Below are positions 17,352 to 25,885 of a DNA stretch of 64,000 bases, piece after piece. A program made the position numbers and the translations under genes. The stretch's first letter is position 1. The number at the start of each line of letters is the position of its first letter. This DNA is from Acinetobacter sp. ANC 4204 (lineage in GTDB: Bacteria; Pseudomonadota; Gammaproteobacteria; Pseudomonadales; Moraxellaceae). The stretch spans positions 558,001 to 622,000 of the forward strand of contig NZ_NEFZ01000002.1 of the NCBI RefSeq assembly GCF_002135205.1, written 5' to 3'. The notes below the pieces were generated by a model that was not told the DNA's origin, did no database searches, and saw only the letters and a program-made list of their open reading frames with translations.

Positions 17352-19187
17352 TCAACTATCCGTATCACGAGGCTTTACGAATTCATTATCATTTAAAACT
17401 TGCCCTGTATGCTGTGGCTTAATCAACGGTGCAGTAGGACGAGGGTTACGCTGAGTGTACTGTATCCCAATACCTGCATTAACATCATCAGCCGCTACCT
17501 CCGTTTCAAAACGCTGACTATCTAAAGCACGAATATCATCACTCACTTGCTGTATTTCTTCTGGACTAACACCCAGTTGCTGCAAGGCAGTTTGACCTAG
17601 AACCAATGCGGATTCAAAGGTTTCCCGTACCATCAAACTGACATTTTTCTTCGACAGATACAACGCATGTTCACGGTCATAACAACGTACAATCAGTTTG
17701 GCTAAAGGAAACTCAGCATTGACTAGTTCTACAATTTTATTAATGGTTTCTTTGTGATCAACACAAACCAAAATGGCTTCGGCTGTATCTGCACCAGATG
17801 CATGTAAAATGTCTAAACGACATCCATCCCCATAGTAGACATCAAAACCAAATTTTTCTGCGTTTTGGATCATGTTGACATCGTTATCAATAATGGTCAC
17901 ATCCACGCTACGAGCCAATAACAACTGACTGGCCACCTGACCGAAACGACCGAAACCAATCATTAGTACTTTGCCTGTTAAGCCGTCAGCAACTTGCACC
18001 TGATCTAATGAATGCTCATCCGTTGCAATGGTAAAGCGTTTAAATATCACCCCAATGATTGGAGTCAACACCATGGATAGCACGACAATTGCAGTTAAAT
18101 TTGACTTAATGGTGTTATCAATAATTTGAGCGGTCGTTGCGGCACTAAAGAGTACAAATGCAAACTCACCGCCCTGTGCCATGAGTAAAGCTCTATCCAA
18201 GGCTTCAATATGATTACTCTTGGTTAAACGTGCCACCACATAGATCATGAGTGCTTTAGTCAACATCAGCGCAATCACACCACTGAGGATGAGTTGCCAA
18301 TTTGCTTTGACCACAGACAAGTCTAAAGACATGCCTACCCCTAAAAAGAATAGCCCCAAAAGTAGACTTCGGAACGGTTCAATATCCGCTTCAATTTGAT
18401 GGCGAAAAGTTGATTCGGAGAGCAAAACGCCTGCTAAAAATGCTCCTAGCGCCATGGATAAACCACTGAGTTGCATCAGCAACGCGGCACCTAAAACCAC
18501 CAAAAGTGCAGCGGCAGTCATCACTTCACGTGCTTTCGCTGCTGCTAAAACTCTAAATAAAGGATTGAGTAGCCAATGCCCAGCAACAATTAAGCCAGCA
18601 ATTGCCAGTAGCCCTATGCCAATCCCTTGCAAATCAATTGATGAACTTTCAGTCGCATGATTGGGGGACATAAATGCGACCAAGGCTAATAATGGAACAA
18701 TCAATAGATCTTCAAACAGCAATATTGCAACGATCTTTTGCCCCCGCCGTTGATGTAATTCGCCTCGATCATTGAGCAATTGCATCACGATGGCAGTCGA
18801 GGTCAAAACAAAACCCGCAGCAGCAATGAAAGCTATTTTCCAACTAAAACCAAACAGCATGCCCATGCCTGTCAACGCAGCCACCGCGATCAAGATTTGC
18901 AAACTGCCCAATCCAAAAATTTCTTTCCTCAAACTCCACAGATGTGAAGGCTGCATCTCCAATCCAATGATAAAGAGATACATCACGATGCCCAGCTCAG
19001 CGATATGTAAAATGGCTGTAGGATTATTAAAAAAAGCAAAACCAAATGGCCCAATAATCAGCCCTGCAATTAAATAACCTAAAATAGAGCCTAGACCAAT
19101 ACGTTTAAAAAGGGGAACGGCAATCACCGCAGCACTTAACAGTACGACAGGACCCACCAATCCTAATGAATCAACTTCTGCACTCAT
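17352..19187 (-). CDS. CPA2 monovalent cation:proton antiporter with RCK domain (KefB/KefC/YbaL-like)
   Basis: A 611-residue inner-membrane protein. Residues 1 to about 380 hold roughly twelve helices with the CPA2 signatures GSILGYLIAGLIIGP and ALGAFLAGVLLSES. The cytosolic part has an NAD-binding RCK/TrkA-N domain beginning MIGFGRFGQVASQLLL and DVTIIDNDVNMI. Such proteins export K+ (or exchange K+/Na+ for H+) and are gated by nucleotides or glutathione adducts. No KefF/KefG ancillary gene is adjacent, so glutathione gating is unproven. It stands alone and converges on mdcY. Confidence 0.85.
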   Translation of the reverse strand: MSAEVDSLGLVGPVVLLSAAVIAVPLFKRIGLGSILGYLIAGLIIGPFGFAFFNNPTAILHIAELGIVMYLFIIGLEMQPSHLWSLRKEIFGLGSLQILIAVAALTGMGMLFGFSWKIAFIAAAGFVLTSTAIVMQLLNDRGELHQRRGQKIVAILLFEDLLIVPLLALVAFMSPNHATESSSIDLQGIGIGLLAIAGLIVAGHWLLNPLFRVLAAAKAREVMTAAALLVVLGAALLMQLSGLSMALGAFLAGVLLSESTFRHQIEADIEPFRSLLLGLFFLGVGMSLDLSVVKANWQLILSGVIALMLTKALMIYVVARLTKSNHIEALDRALLMAQGGEFAFVLFSAATTAQIIDNTIKSNLTAIVVLSMVLTPIIGVIFKRFTIATDEHSLDQVQVADGLTGKVLMIGFGRFGQVASQLLLARSVDVTIIDNDVNMIQNAEKFGFDVYYGDGCRLDILHASGADTAEAILVCVDHKETINKIVELVNAEFPLAKLIVRCYDREHALYLSKKNVSLMVRETFESALVLGQTALQQLGVSPEEIQQVSDDIRALDSQRFETEVAADDVNAGIGIQYTQRNPRPTAPLIKPQHTGQVLNDNEFVKPRDTDS

Positions 19188-19583
19188 GTTTTTCTCATCT
19201 TTATTTTTTGCTAATCCATACTAACTTTACTATTTTTTAATTTTACTCAATAAAATCTATTTAAAATGGACTGACCTGTAGTTGATGACTTTTGCTCGAA
19301 TCACAACTTAATTTTCACAACTTGGCAACTAGCGGACTAAACGAATTATGCTCATAAATGACGCTATACTGAGAACTATATACAGCATTGTCGTTTTACA
19401 TCAAGGCTCTGTTTCATCAAAAAGAAGAGCATTTTTGCTTCAGTCGCAACATACTTCCATTGAAGACTCGTTCAAATTATCAATCTAATGCCAAAAATAA
19501 TTTAGAAAAACTAAATAGTTGAGTGTCATAGCAAGCGTAAAATTGAGCTAAAAATATATTCAATGCTATGGCTACTGCTCCTT
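19188..19583. other. gene-free spacer between antiporter and LysR gene
   Basis: No frame, tRNA or clear hairpin was found. The right-hand side of this AT-rich stretch should contain the antiporter promoter (leftward). A GGCTCTGTTTCATC stretch near 19405 only loosely resembles insertion-sequence ends. Confidence 0.4.
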
Positions 19584-20468
19584 TTAAATTCCAAATTTAA
19601 GTAAAATAAAATCAATAAAACTCTTTAATTTAGGCGTCATTCTACGATCACGTGAATACAAAATATGTAATGAACCAATCACTGGCTCATACTCAGGTAA
19701 TACCCGTATTAATTGCCCTCTTTCCAAATCATCCGCCACCAGCTCATAAGGTTGTAAAAGTAACCCCTGTCCCGCAATCGCAGCTGCACGTAAGGCTTCA
19801 CCACTATTTGTCCAAAATCTGCCTGTAATTAAAACCGAACTTATCCCATTAGGCCCTTTAAATGACCATTCTGTGCGCAAAATAGAATGTGTAAAGACCA
19901 AACATTCATGGTTTTTTAAATCTTCTGGTATCGACAGTGGAGCACTAGACTGAATATATGCTGGAGAAGCACATAATACGAGTTGATAAGGAGCCAACCC
20001 CCGCACCAATAGCCCACTATCCTGCAATTCACCCGAACGAAAAATAATATCGTAACCTTCCTCAACTAAGTCGATTTTACGATTGCTAAGATTCAATTCA
20101 ACAGAGACTTCAGGGTAGGTCTTTAAAAATTCGGTAATGGCGGGTGCCAAGGCATGATTCCCAAAAGTGACGGGTGCACTGATACGTAACTTGCCTCTAG
20201 GCGTTGAACGTGTCTCCGCTAAAAAAGCCTCTGCTTCTTGCATCTCAGCCAAAATATGCTTGGCTTTTTCATAATAAATCCGTCCTGCATCAGTCAGACT
20301 TTGCTGGCGAGTTGTCCGATTCAACAACTTAATTTCTAAGCTTTGTTCAAGAAATCTTATGTGCTTTCCAGCCACTTGTGAAGACAGATCCAACTCAATT
20401 GCTGCGGCAGAAATAGAGCCTAGCTCCACAGCCTTAACAAACACTTGCATACAAGAGAATCTATCCAT
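19584..20468 (-). CDS. LysR-family transcriptional regulator
   Basis: A 294-residue LysR protein. The N-terminal winged HTH is typical (MQVFVKAVELGSISAAAIEL then GKHIRFLEQSLEIKLLNRTT), followed by the linker helix and a periplasmic-binding-protein-like effector domain (KLRISAPVTFGNHALAPAI). It belongs to the subgroup with a TPRGKLRISAP linker. It is divergent from the alpha/beta hydrolase gene, with about 104 bp between starts, and very likely controls it. The effector is unknown. Confidence 0.88.
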   Translation of the reverse strand: MDRFSCMQVFVKAVELGSISAAAIELDLSSQVAGKHIRFLEQSLEIKLLNRTTRQQSLTDAGRIYYEKAKHILAEMQEAEAFLAETRSTPRGKLRISAPVTFGNHALAPAITEFLKTYPEVSVELNLSNRKIDLVEEGYDIIFRSGELQDSGLLVRGLAPYQLVLCASPAYIQSSAPLSIPEDLKNHECLVFTHSILRTEWSFKGPNGISSVLITGRFWTNSGEALRAAAIAGQGLLLQPYELVADDLERGQLIRVLPEYEPVIGSLHILYSRDRRMTPKLKSFIDFILLKFGI

Positions 20469-20501
20469 TTGAATCTTTTTATACCTAATGTTGATATTTT
20501 T

Positions 20502-20514
20502 AGATAATTTATCT
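20502..20514. promoter_or_regulatory. 13-bp palindrome in the LysR/hydrolase intergenic region
   Basis: AGATAA-T-TTATCT lies midway between the divergent starts, where a LysR activator site is expected. It is AT-rich, so the assignment is tentative. Confidence 0.4.
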
Positions 20515-20572
20515 CAAATTATTTCCTATGTATAGTGAGCACATCAACAATATTCAAATCAAGAGATACATC

Positions 20573-21298
20573 ATGCAAAACCATCAACACACAGATACTC
20601 AAGCAGCCTCTAACCATAAACCAACAATTGTACTTGTACACGGTGCATTTGCAGACGGTTCAACATGGAATCAAGTTCTCAAACTTTTACACGCTGAAGG
20701 CTTCAATACTATCGCGGTACAAAACCCTTTAAGCTCCTTAGATGACGATGTAATCGCAGCTCAACGTGTATTAAATAGAGTTGAAGGTCCGGTCGTCCTT
20801 GTGGGGCATTCTTGGGGAGGCATGGTGATAACTGAAGCAGGACAACATGAGTCAGTAAAATATTTGGTTTATGTCGCCGCTTTTGCACCCGCCGTTGGTG
20901 AGTCGATCGTCGACTTAGGACAAGGCCTTCCTACACCATCGGGCTTTGCTCATTTAGTCAGTGACCAAGACGGCTTTTTAACTTTGAGCCTTGAAGGCAT
21001 TGAACAACATCTTGCACAAGATCTTAATGACTCTGTTCAAACCCAATTGATGTATGCAACACAAACCCCAATTCGGGCAAGAAACTTTGAAGAAAAAGTA
21101 AATGCTGCCGCGTGGAAAGTGAAACCATCCACTTATATCATTAGTGAAGATGACTATATGTTGCAACCTGAGCTACAAAAGAAAATGGCTGAAAGAATGT
21201 CAGCCAATATCACCACATTGAAGGCAAGTCATGTTCCACATTTGTCACAAGCAGCTGAAGTTGCAAAAGTAATTATTGAGGCAGCATCAAAAGTTTAA
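20573..21298 (+). CDS. alpha/beta hydrolase
   Basis: A 241-residue serine hydrolase. The oxyanion loop VLVHGAFADGSTW begins near residue 20. The nucleophile elbow is GHSWGG with Ser80, and a late histidine lies in SHVPHLSQ. It resembles the family of small hydrolases annotated as putative esterases or signal-peptide-bearing alpha/beta fold proteins; the substrate is unknown. The ATG at 20573 follows AAGAGATA and is preferred over 20528. No signal peptide is visible from this start, so a cytosolic location is likely. It is divergent from, and probably regulated by, the LysR gene. Confidence 0.85.
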   Translation: MQNHQHTDTQAASNHKPTIVLVHGAFADGSTWNQVLKLLHAEGFNTIAVQNPLSSLDDDVIAAQRVLNRVEGPVVLVGHSWGGMVITEAGQHESVKYLVYVAAFAPAVGESIVDLGQGLPTPSGFAHLVSDQDGFLTLSLEGIEQHLAQDLNDSVQTQLMYATQTPIRARNFEEKVNAAAWKVKPSTYIISEDDYMLQPELQKKMAERMSANITTLKASHVPHLSQAAEVAKVIIEAASKV

Positions 21299-21322
21299 CA
21301 GTTATATAAACGGATGATTAGA

Positions 21323-21366
21323 GCTTAAAATGTTTCATGCATTCAGCAGAATGCTGCATTTTAAGC
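21323..21366. terminator. nested hairpin between convergent hydrolase and TetR genes
   Basis: Outer arms GCTTAAAATG/CATTTTAAGC (21323-21332 and 21357-21366) enclose a second stem GCATTC-agca-GAATGC. It lies 25 bp after the hydrolase stop. There is no U tract, so it may be a processing or stabilising structure rather than an intrinsic terminator. Confidence 0.45.
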
Positions 21367-21459
21367 CTCTAAAAGCGTTTCCACGATCTAGCCATAAAAT
21401 TAAATCACAAACATGAAGATTTACGTTATTCAATCACAAGAGAAATGCCATACATCCTT

Positions 21460-22080
21460 TTACTCAAAATCTAAATGCGCCTTCACCAATTGATTAAACC
21501 CTAAAAGTGCTTTTTCAATTACAGCATCTTTAGAAATATGTTCTGGTAACTCAAAAACATTATGAATCATCAATGACGCGAGTCCGTGTGCAAAAGACCA
21601 TGCGGCCAGTGCAGCAGAACGAACTTCTTTGGACTGAATATCTTTTTCAAGCACATCCGCTACACACTGCTCTACCACAGCATAAGCATTTTTTCGTGCC
21701 GTAGAAAGAGTAGGATTCATTTCACTATGTGCCAATTGAGAACCAAACATTAACTGATACATGGCAGGATGTTCAAAAGCAAATAACATGTACTGCCGAC
21801 TAATCACCTGCATTTTATTTTTCTTGTCTATCCCTTGCTGACATTGTCCCAAAACACTTTCTAACTGAGCAAAGCCTTGTGCGGCAAGATGACTCAATAG
21901 TTCATCCTTATTGGCAAAGTGATGATAAACAGCCGTTGCACTCACACCCACTTGTTCAGAAATAGCCCGAATAGACAACTTATCTGGTCCGACTTCTTCA
22001 AGCATTTTCTTTGCTTGATCAATGAGTTGAGGTTCAAGATTACCAACATGGTAATTTTTTCTTTTGACGGATTTGTTCAT
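21460..22080 (-). CDS. TetR/AcrR-family repressor of the acyl-processing locus
   Basis: A 206-residue TetR protein. The HTH is at about residues 36-57 (LSIRAISEQVGVSATAVYHHFANKDEL), followed by a helical ligand domain with a C-terminal WHG-type segment (AAWSFAHGLASLMI). The ATG at 22080 is chosen; a TTG at 22101 preceded by AGAAG is possible. It is divergent from the crotonase gene. A perfect inverted repeat in the spacer, repeated with small changes before the next gene of the locus, is very likely its operator. The ligand is probably an acyl-CoA or lipid acid. Confidence 0.88.
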   Translation of the reverse strand: MNKSVKRKNYHVGNLEPQLIDQAKKMLEEVGPDKLSIRAISEQVGVSATAVYHHFANKDELLSHLAAQGFAQLESVLGQCQQGIDKKNKMQVISRQYMLFAFEHPAMYQLMFGSQLAHSEMNPTLSTARKNAYAVVEQCVADVLEKDIQSKEVRSAALAAWSFAHGLASLMIHNVFELPEHISKDAVIEKALLGFNQLVKAHLDFE

Positions 22081-22150
22081 AAAGTGCTGAGTAAAAATCA
22101 ATATTCTTCTGCCATTTATCCTAGCATAAATTTAAATGCACCATTTAAAT

Positions 22151-22173
22151 TAATCTTTACACTGTAAAGATTA
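22151..22173. promoter_or_regulatory. TetR operator candidate, perfect copy
   Basis: TAATCTTTAC and GTAAAGATTA are perfect 10-bp arms separated by ACT. The site lies between the divergent TetR and crotonase genes, about 40 bp before the crotonase start. A related 21-bp site occurs at 23097-23117. Confidence 0.75.
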
Positions 22174-22212
22174 AGGTTTAGAGTATTTTTTAAACATCTT
22201 AAGGACAGAGTG

Positions 22213-23055
22213 ATGAATCAAAATTATGAGTGCTTTCAACTGAGTATTCAGGCTCAGATTGCGCATATACAACTTTCCCGCCCTGAAAAAGCAAATAGCT
22301 TAAATTTGTCTTTCTGGCGTGAATTTCCTCAAGTGATTCAACAATTGCATAAATCTGGACAGATCCGAGCGTTGATTATCTCGGCTCAAGGTAAAGTATT
22401 TTGTGGAGGTCTTGATCTGAGCATGTTTAGTAATCAGGCCGAATTTCATGCACAAAATGCTGTAGCACGTGAAAGCATCATGCAAAGCTTAGCTCTGATG
22501 CAAGATGCATTGACTTGCCTTGAAAAAGTTAGATTCCCTGTAATTGCAGCAGTACATGGCAGTTGTGTCGGAGCAGGTTTTGATTTGATTGCAGCATGTG
22601 ATTTTTGTTTTGTGACTCCACAGGCCAAGTTTCGTATTGAAGAAACCAATATTGGGATGATGGCGGATATTGGCGTATTACAACGCATACCCCATCAAAT
22701 TCCCTTCAATCTTGCCCGCTATCTTGCTTTCACGGGAGACACATTGCTCGCTGAAGATGCGTACCGTCTCGGACTAGCGGTTAAAATTTTAGAAACACCA
22801 GAAGCACTATTGGAACATTCTTTTAGCATTGCAAAAAATATTGCTGTAAAGCCACCTGTAGCCATGCAAGGCATTAAACGCAGTCTACTCTATAGTCGAG
22901 ACCATAATGTGGCTCAAGCCCTAGACCATACTGTGATGTTGCAATCAGCTATTTTAAATGGACAAGATATTTTAACCATGGTGCAAAGCCGTATGTCTGA
23001 AGCATCACCGCAATTTGAAAACTTACACCCGATTCAATTCGCTGAAACTCAATAA
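22213..23055 (+). CDS. crotonase-family protein, dienoyl-CoA-isomerase-like
   Basis: A 280-residue enoyl-CoA hydratase/isomerase fold protein. The acyl-CoA oxyanion holes are at KVFCGGLDLS (61-70) and AAVHGSCVGAGFDLIAACD (112-130). Glu144 and Asp152 in EETNIGMMADIG keep the E-x7-D spacing of delta3,5-delta2,4-dienoyl-CoA isomerases (EVDVGLAADVG in animal ECH1), rather than the paired glutamates of simple hydratases. It may therefore shift double bonds in polyunsaturated acyl-CoAs. It starts 10 bases after AAGGA and lies just downstream of a TetR operator candidate. Confidence 0.8.
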   Translation: MNQNYECFQLSIQAQIAHIQLSRPEKANSLNLSFWREFPQVIQQLHKSGQIRALIISAQGKVFCGGLDLSMFSNQAEFHAQNAVARESIMQSLALMQDALTCLEKVRFPVIAAVHGSCVGAGFDLIAACDFCFVTPQAKFRIEETNIGMMADIGVLQRIPHQIPFNLARYLAFTGDTLLAEDAYRLGLAVKILETPEALLEHSFSIAKNIAVKPPVAMQGIKRSLLYSRDHNVAQALDHTVMLQSAILNGQDILTMVQSRMSEASPQFENLHPIQFAETQ

Positions 23056-23096
23056 AGCGCTAGAAAAAATCAACCCTTTCTAATTTTTTTTAATCA

Positions 23097-23117
23097 AATC
23101 TTACCAGTGTTAAGATT
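23097..23117. promoter_or_regulatory. TetR operator candidate, imperfect second copy
   Basis: The 21-bp site starting AATCTTAC and ending GTTAAGATT aligns end to end with the core of the perfect repeat at 22152-22172, with the same length and the same outer AATCTT/AAGATT arms. It sits immediately before the flavoenzyme start at 23128, so repressor binding there could block an internal promoter. Confidence 0.65.
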
Positions 23118-23127
23118 GGAGTTTAAA

Positions 23128-24654
23128 ATGCAAAACTATGATGTCGTAGTCATTGGCTCTGGCAACGCAGGCTTAACTGCAGCCGTCACAGCACAAAAGG
23201 CAGGCAAAAAAACCTTACTGGTCGAACGTCATAACATACCCGGTGGCTGTGCCACCTCTTTTGTCCGTGGTGATTTTGAATTTGAAGTGGCATTGCATCA
23301 ACTAAGTGGTTTAGGCACAGAAGAGCGCCCATTTATCATGCGACAGTTATTCGATCAACTCGGTGTGATGGATAAAGTCGAATTTGTACAAGAGCATGAA
23401 CTTTATCGACTCGCTGTTCCCAATCAGGTCGATATCACCTTACCCGCAAGCTGGTCAGGGATTCGTAAGTTGCTACAAGCACAGTATCCTGCTGAGGCCG
23501 ATCAACTTGAAAAATTTATGTTGGCCTGTGAAAAAGTCACTTTAGAAGGTTTTACAACCCTACCTAAAGCACAAAAAAGCAATGATCCACTGCTCGTTGA
23601 TCAACTCTGTCCATACTTTAAACGCTATGGTCTACGTTCTGCCCACGATGTATTGCATGAGTTTTTCACCGATGAAACCTTAATCAGTATTTTGGCGACC
23701 TATTGGTTTTATTCAGGTATTCCACCCAAAAATCTCTTATTTAGTGATCTCGCCAATATGTTATATGCCTATGCTGTGTTTAAGCCATGGCATATCAAAG
23801 GAGGATCACAAGCCATGTCCAATGCGCTGTTGGAATCGTTCTTAGAGTCAGGCGGTGAAGCACAATTCAACTGTGGTGTGGAAAAGATCATCACTCAGGA
23901 TCATGCCGTCACTGGGGTTAGGCTTGAAGATGGGCGCTTGATCAACTGTAAAGCTGTGATTTCGAATGCTAGTCCTTTACTCACATTTAATGAATTATTA
24001 GACGATCCCCTCCCTACAAAAATTCAGCAAGACTTCAAATCTCGACGTATGGGAACATCTGCCTTTGTCATTTATTTGGGTCTAGATTGCACCCCAGCAC
24101 ATTTAAAGATCAATGCAGCATCAACCTTTATTTCCTCGACCATGGACTGGGAAAAAACCCATGACAATATGGAAAGTTTTGATAGCCCTATTTCAGGAAT
24201 GCTGACCTGCTATAACTACGATGATCCACAAGCGGCTCCAGAAGGCAAAAGTCAGGTGGTGTTGGTGTGCTTGCAATATGCTGATGTCTGGAAAAATGTG
24301 AAAGCCGAAGACTATGCCAAAACCAAATATCGTTTTGCGGATGAATTAATTGATCTGATTGAACAGGTCTATCCGAGCCTACGTCAACACATTCAGGAAG
24401 TTGAAGTCGCGACACCACTCACCATGATGCGCTATTTGAATACTCCAGGCGGTGCAATTTACGGCTATAAGCAAACACGCGAAGACACCAGTTTTATCCG
24501 AGACCGATTGAACCATTTACAAGGGCTTTATTTTGCCAGTGCGTGGACCACGATGGGCGGATTCCAACCGACTTATGCTGCAGGAGTATCTACAGCCAAA
24601 GCCGTGGTGCGTCAACTCGACAAAATGGCACAACAGGAGCTAAGCAATGTCTGA
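23128..24654 (+). CDS. FAD-dependent oxidoreductase, CrtI/RetSat-like
   Basis: A 508-residue flavoprotein. The Rossmann motif VVVIGSGNAGLTAAV (GxGxxG at 10-15) is followed by VERHNIPGGCATSF, typical of phytoene desaturases and retinol saturases. The C-terminal FAD-contact region reads GLYFASAWTTMGGFQPTYAAG. Relatives desaturate, isomerise or reduce carbon-carbon double bonds in isoprenoids. No phytoene synthase or other carotenoid gene is near, and the neighbours suggest an acyl or isoprenoid acid substrate. The ATG at 23128 is chosen because the family motif begins at once. It overlaps the reductase gene by 8 bp. Confidence 0.82.
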   Translation: MQNYDVVVIGSGNAGLTAAVTAQKAGKKTLLVERHNIPGGCATSFVRGDFEFEVALHQLSGLGTEERPFIMRQLFDQLGVMDKVEFVQEHELYRLAVPNQVDITLPASWSGIRKLLQAQYPAEADQLEKFMLACEKVTLEGFTTLPKAQKSNDPLLVDQLCPYFKRYGLRSAHDVLHEFFTDETLISILATYWFYSGIPPKNLLFSDLANMLYAYAVFKPWHIKGGSQAMSNALLESFLESGGEAQFNCGVEKIITQDHAVTGVRLEDGRLINCKAVISNASPLLTFNELLDDPLPTKIQQDFKSRRMGTSAFVIYLGLDCTPAHLKINAASTFISSTMDWEKTHDNMESFDSPISGMLTCYNYDDPQAAPEGKSQVVLVCLQYADVWKNVKAEDYAKTKYRFADELIDLIEQVYPSLRQHIQEVEVATPLTMMRYLNTPGGAIYGYKQTREDTSFIRDRLNHLQGLYFASAWTTMGGFQPTYAAGVSTAKAVVRQLDKMAQQELSNV

Positions 24655-25813
24655 TCTACATATTTTAAATGCAGTCACAGGCTATCAGGAAATTATTCAA
24701 GCCAAATCTGAACTAGAACAAAATGGTACAGACTTTTCTGAATATAAAGGCCAAGTGCAACGGATAATGTACTCGCTGCATCCCAAGCGTATTGATTTGA
24801 TTGTTCAGGCGATTATTGAAGAAACGCCAACGACTAAAACCATCCGCCTAGCCTCTCAGCATGGTGAAGCCTTGCCAGCATTTCAAGCAGGTCAATACAT
24901 CAATCTATTTGTCACTGTAGCAGGTACTTACACAGCTCGGCCCTATGCAATTGCATCTTCGCCAACCCAAGCAGACTACTATGATCTCACCATCAAAAAA
25001 GCAGACGCGGGCTTTGTTTCACACTATTTGGTCGATCAACTATCGGTAGGACAAACCTTGCAAAGTAGTGGTCCAATGGGGAACTTTCACCACAATCCGC
25101 TGTTTCATGGTGATGATCTGGTGTTTTTGGCAGGTGGCTCTGGTAGTGTGCCAGCGCGCAGTATGCTTTTAAATCTACTTGAACAAAATCTTCAACAGCG
25201 ATTCCACCTGATTTATGTCAATAGCTTTGAAGATGATGTGATTTATGCCGAAGAGCTCAGAGCACTGGCCAAACAGTATGCTCATTTCACTTTAACCGAA
25301 TATATCACTCGTCCGACAGCAGACTATCAAGGTCAAACAGGACGATTAAGTGCAGAGCGCTTGAGCGAATTATTAGGTACAGAGCCGAAACAAAAGATGT
25401 TCTACATCTGTGGCCCAACGCCATTTAACCAAAGTTGCCAACAACTTTTGGCTGAGTTAGAAGTTCCTGCTCGACGTATTCGAGTTGAAGCCAATGGCGC
25501 CCCCAAAGCCTCAAACACACAGTCAACTTGGACGTCGGACATTGCATTAAATCAAGAAGTGACAGTCACAGTAAGAGGCAAAGGACAGTTTACTACCACG
25601 GTTGGTGAGCCTTTACTGAACAGTCTAGAACGACATGGTTTCTTTGTCGAAAATGCCTGTCGCTCAGGCGAATGCAGTCTGTGTCGGATCAAACTGATTT
25701 CAGGTGAAGTCTTTAATCCCGACGAGGCGCACTTACGCCGCTCAGACCGCCAATTTAGCTGGATTTATAGCTGTGTTGCATTTCCACTCAGCGATATTGA
25801 AGTAATGCTTTAA
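24647..25813 (+). CDS. NAD(P)H:flavin/2Fe-2S reductase (FNR-like with C-terminal ferredoxin)
   Basis: A 388-residue electron-transfer protein. Residues 1-45 are an unassigned N-terminal stretch. The FAD-binding barrel has RPYAIASSP (98-106), and the NAD(P) domain has FLAGGSGSVPARS and FYICGPTPFNQ. A C-terminal plant-type 2Fe-2S ferredoxin domain follows, with CRSGECSLC (Cys338, Cys343, Cys346) and a distal cysteine in IYSCVAF. It should pass electrons from NAD(P)H to a partner enzyme. The 8-bp overlap with the flavoenzyme gene makes that protein the obvious partner. A terminator follows. Confidence 0.88.
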   Translation: MSDLHILNAVTGYQEIIQAKSELEQNGTDFSEYKGQVQRIMYSLHPKRIDLIVQAIIEETPTTKTIRLASQHGEALPAFQAGQYINLFVTVAGTYTARPYAIASSPTQADYYDLTIKKADAGFVSHYLVDQLSVGQTLQSSGPMGNFHHNPLFHGDDLVFLAGGSGSVPARSMLLNLLEQNLQQRFHLIYVNSFEDDVIYAEELRALAKQYAHFTLTEYITRPTADYQGQTGRLSAERLSELLGTEPKQKMFYICGPTPFNQSCQQLLAELEVPARRIRVEANGAPKASNTQSTWTSDIALNQEVTVTVRGKGQFTTTVGEPLLNSLERHGFFVENACRSGECSLCRIKLISGEVFNPDEAHLRRSDRQFSWIYSCVAFPLSDIEVML

Positions 25814-25821
25814 ATCATTCC

Positions 25822-25857
25822 GCTGAACTTTTTAAGAAAGTTCAGCTTTTTATTTTT
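25822..25857 (+). terminator. intrinsic terminator after the reductase gene
   Basis: GCTGAACTTT and AAAGTTCAGC form a perfect 10-bp stem with a TTAAG loop, followed by TTTTTATTTTT. It would separate the reductase transcript from the ligase gene that starts 30 bp later, unless it is read through. Confidence 0.88.
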
Positions 25858-25885
25858 AAATACATGCAAAACAAAGGAATAAAGC

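Noticed and set aside
19405..19418. GGCTCTGTTTCATC resembling ends of IS6-type insertion sequences
   Set aside because: Only a partial match, no second inverted end, no transposase remnant and no target duplication were seen.
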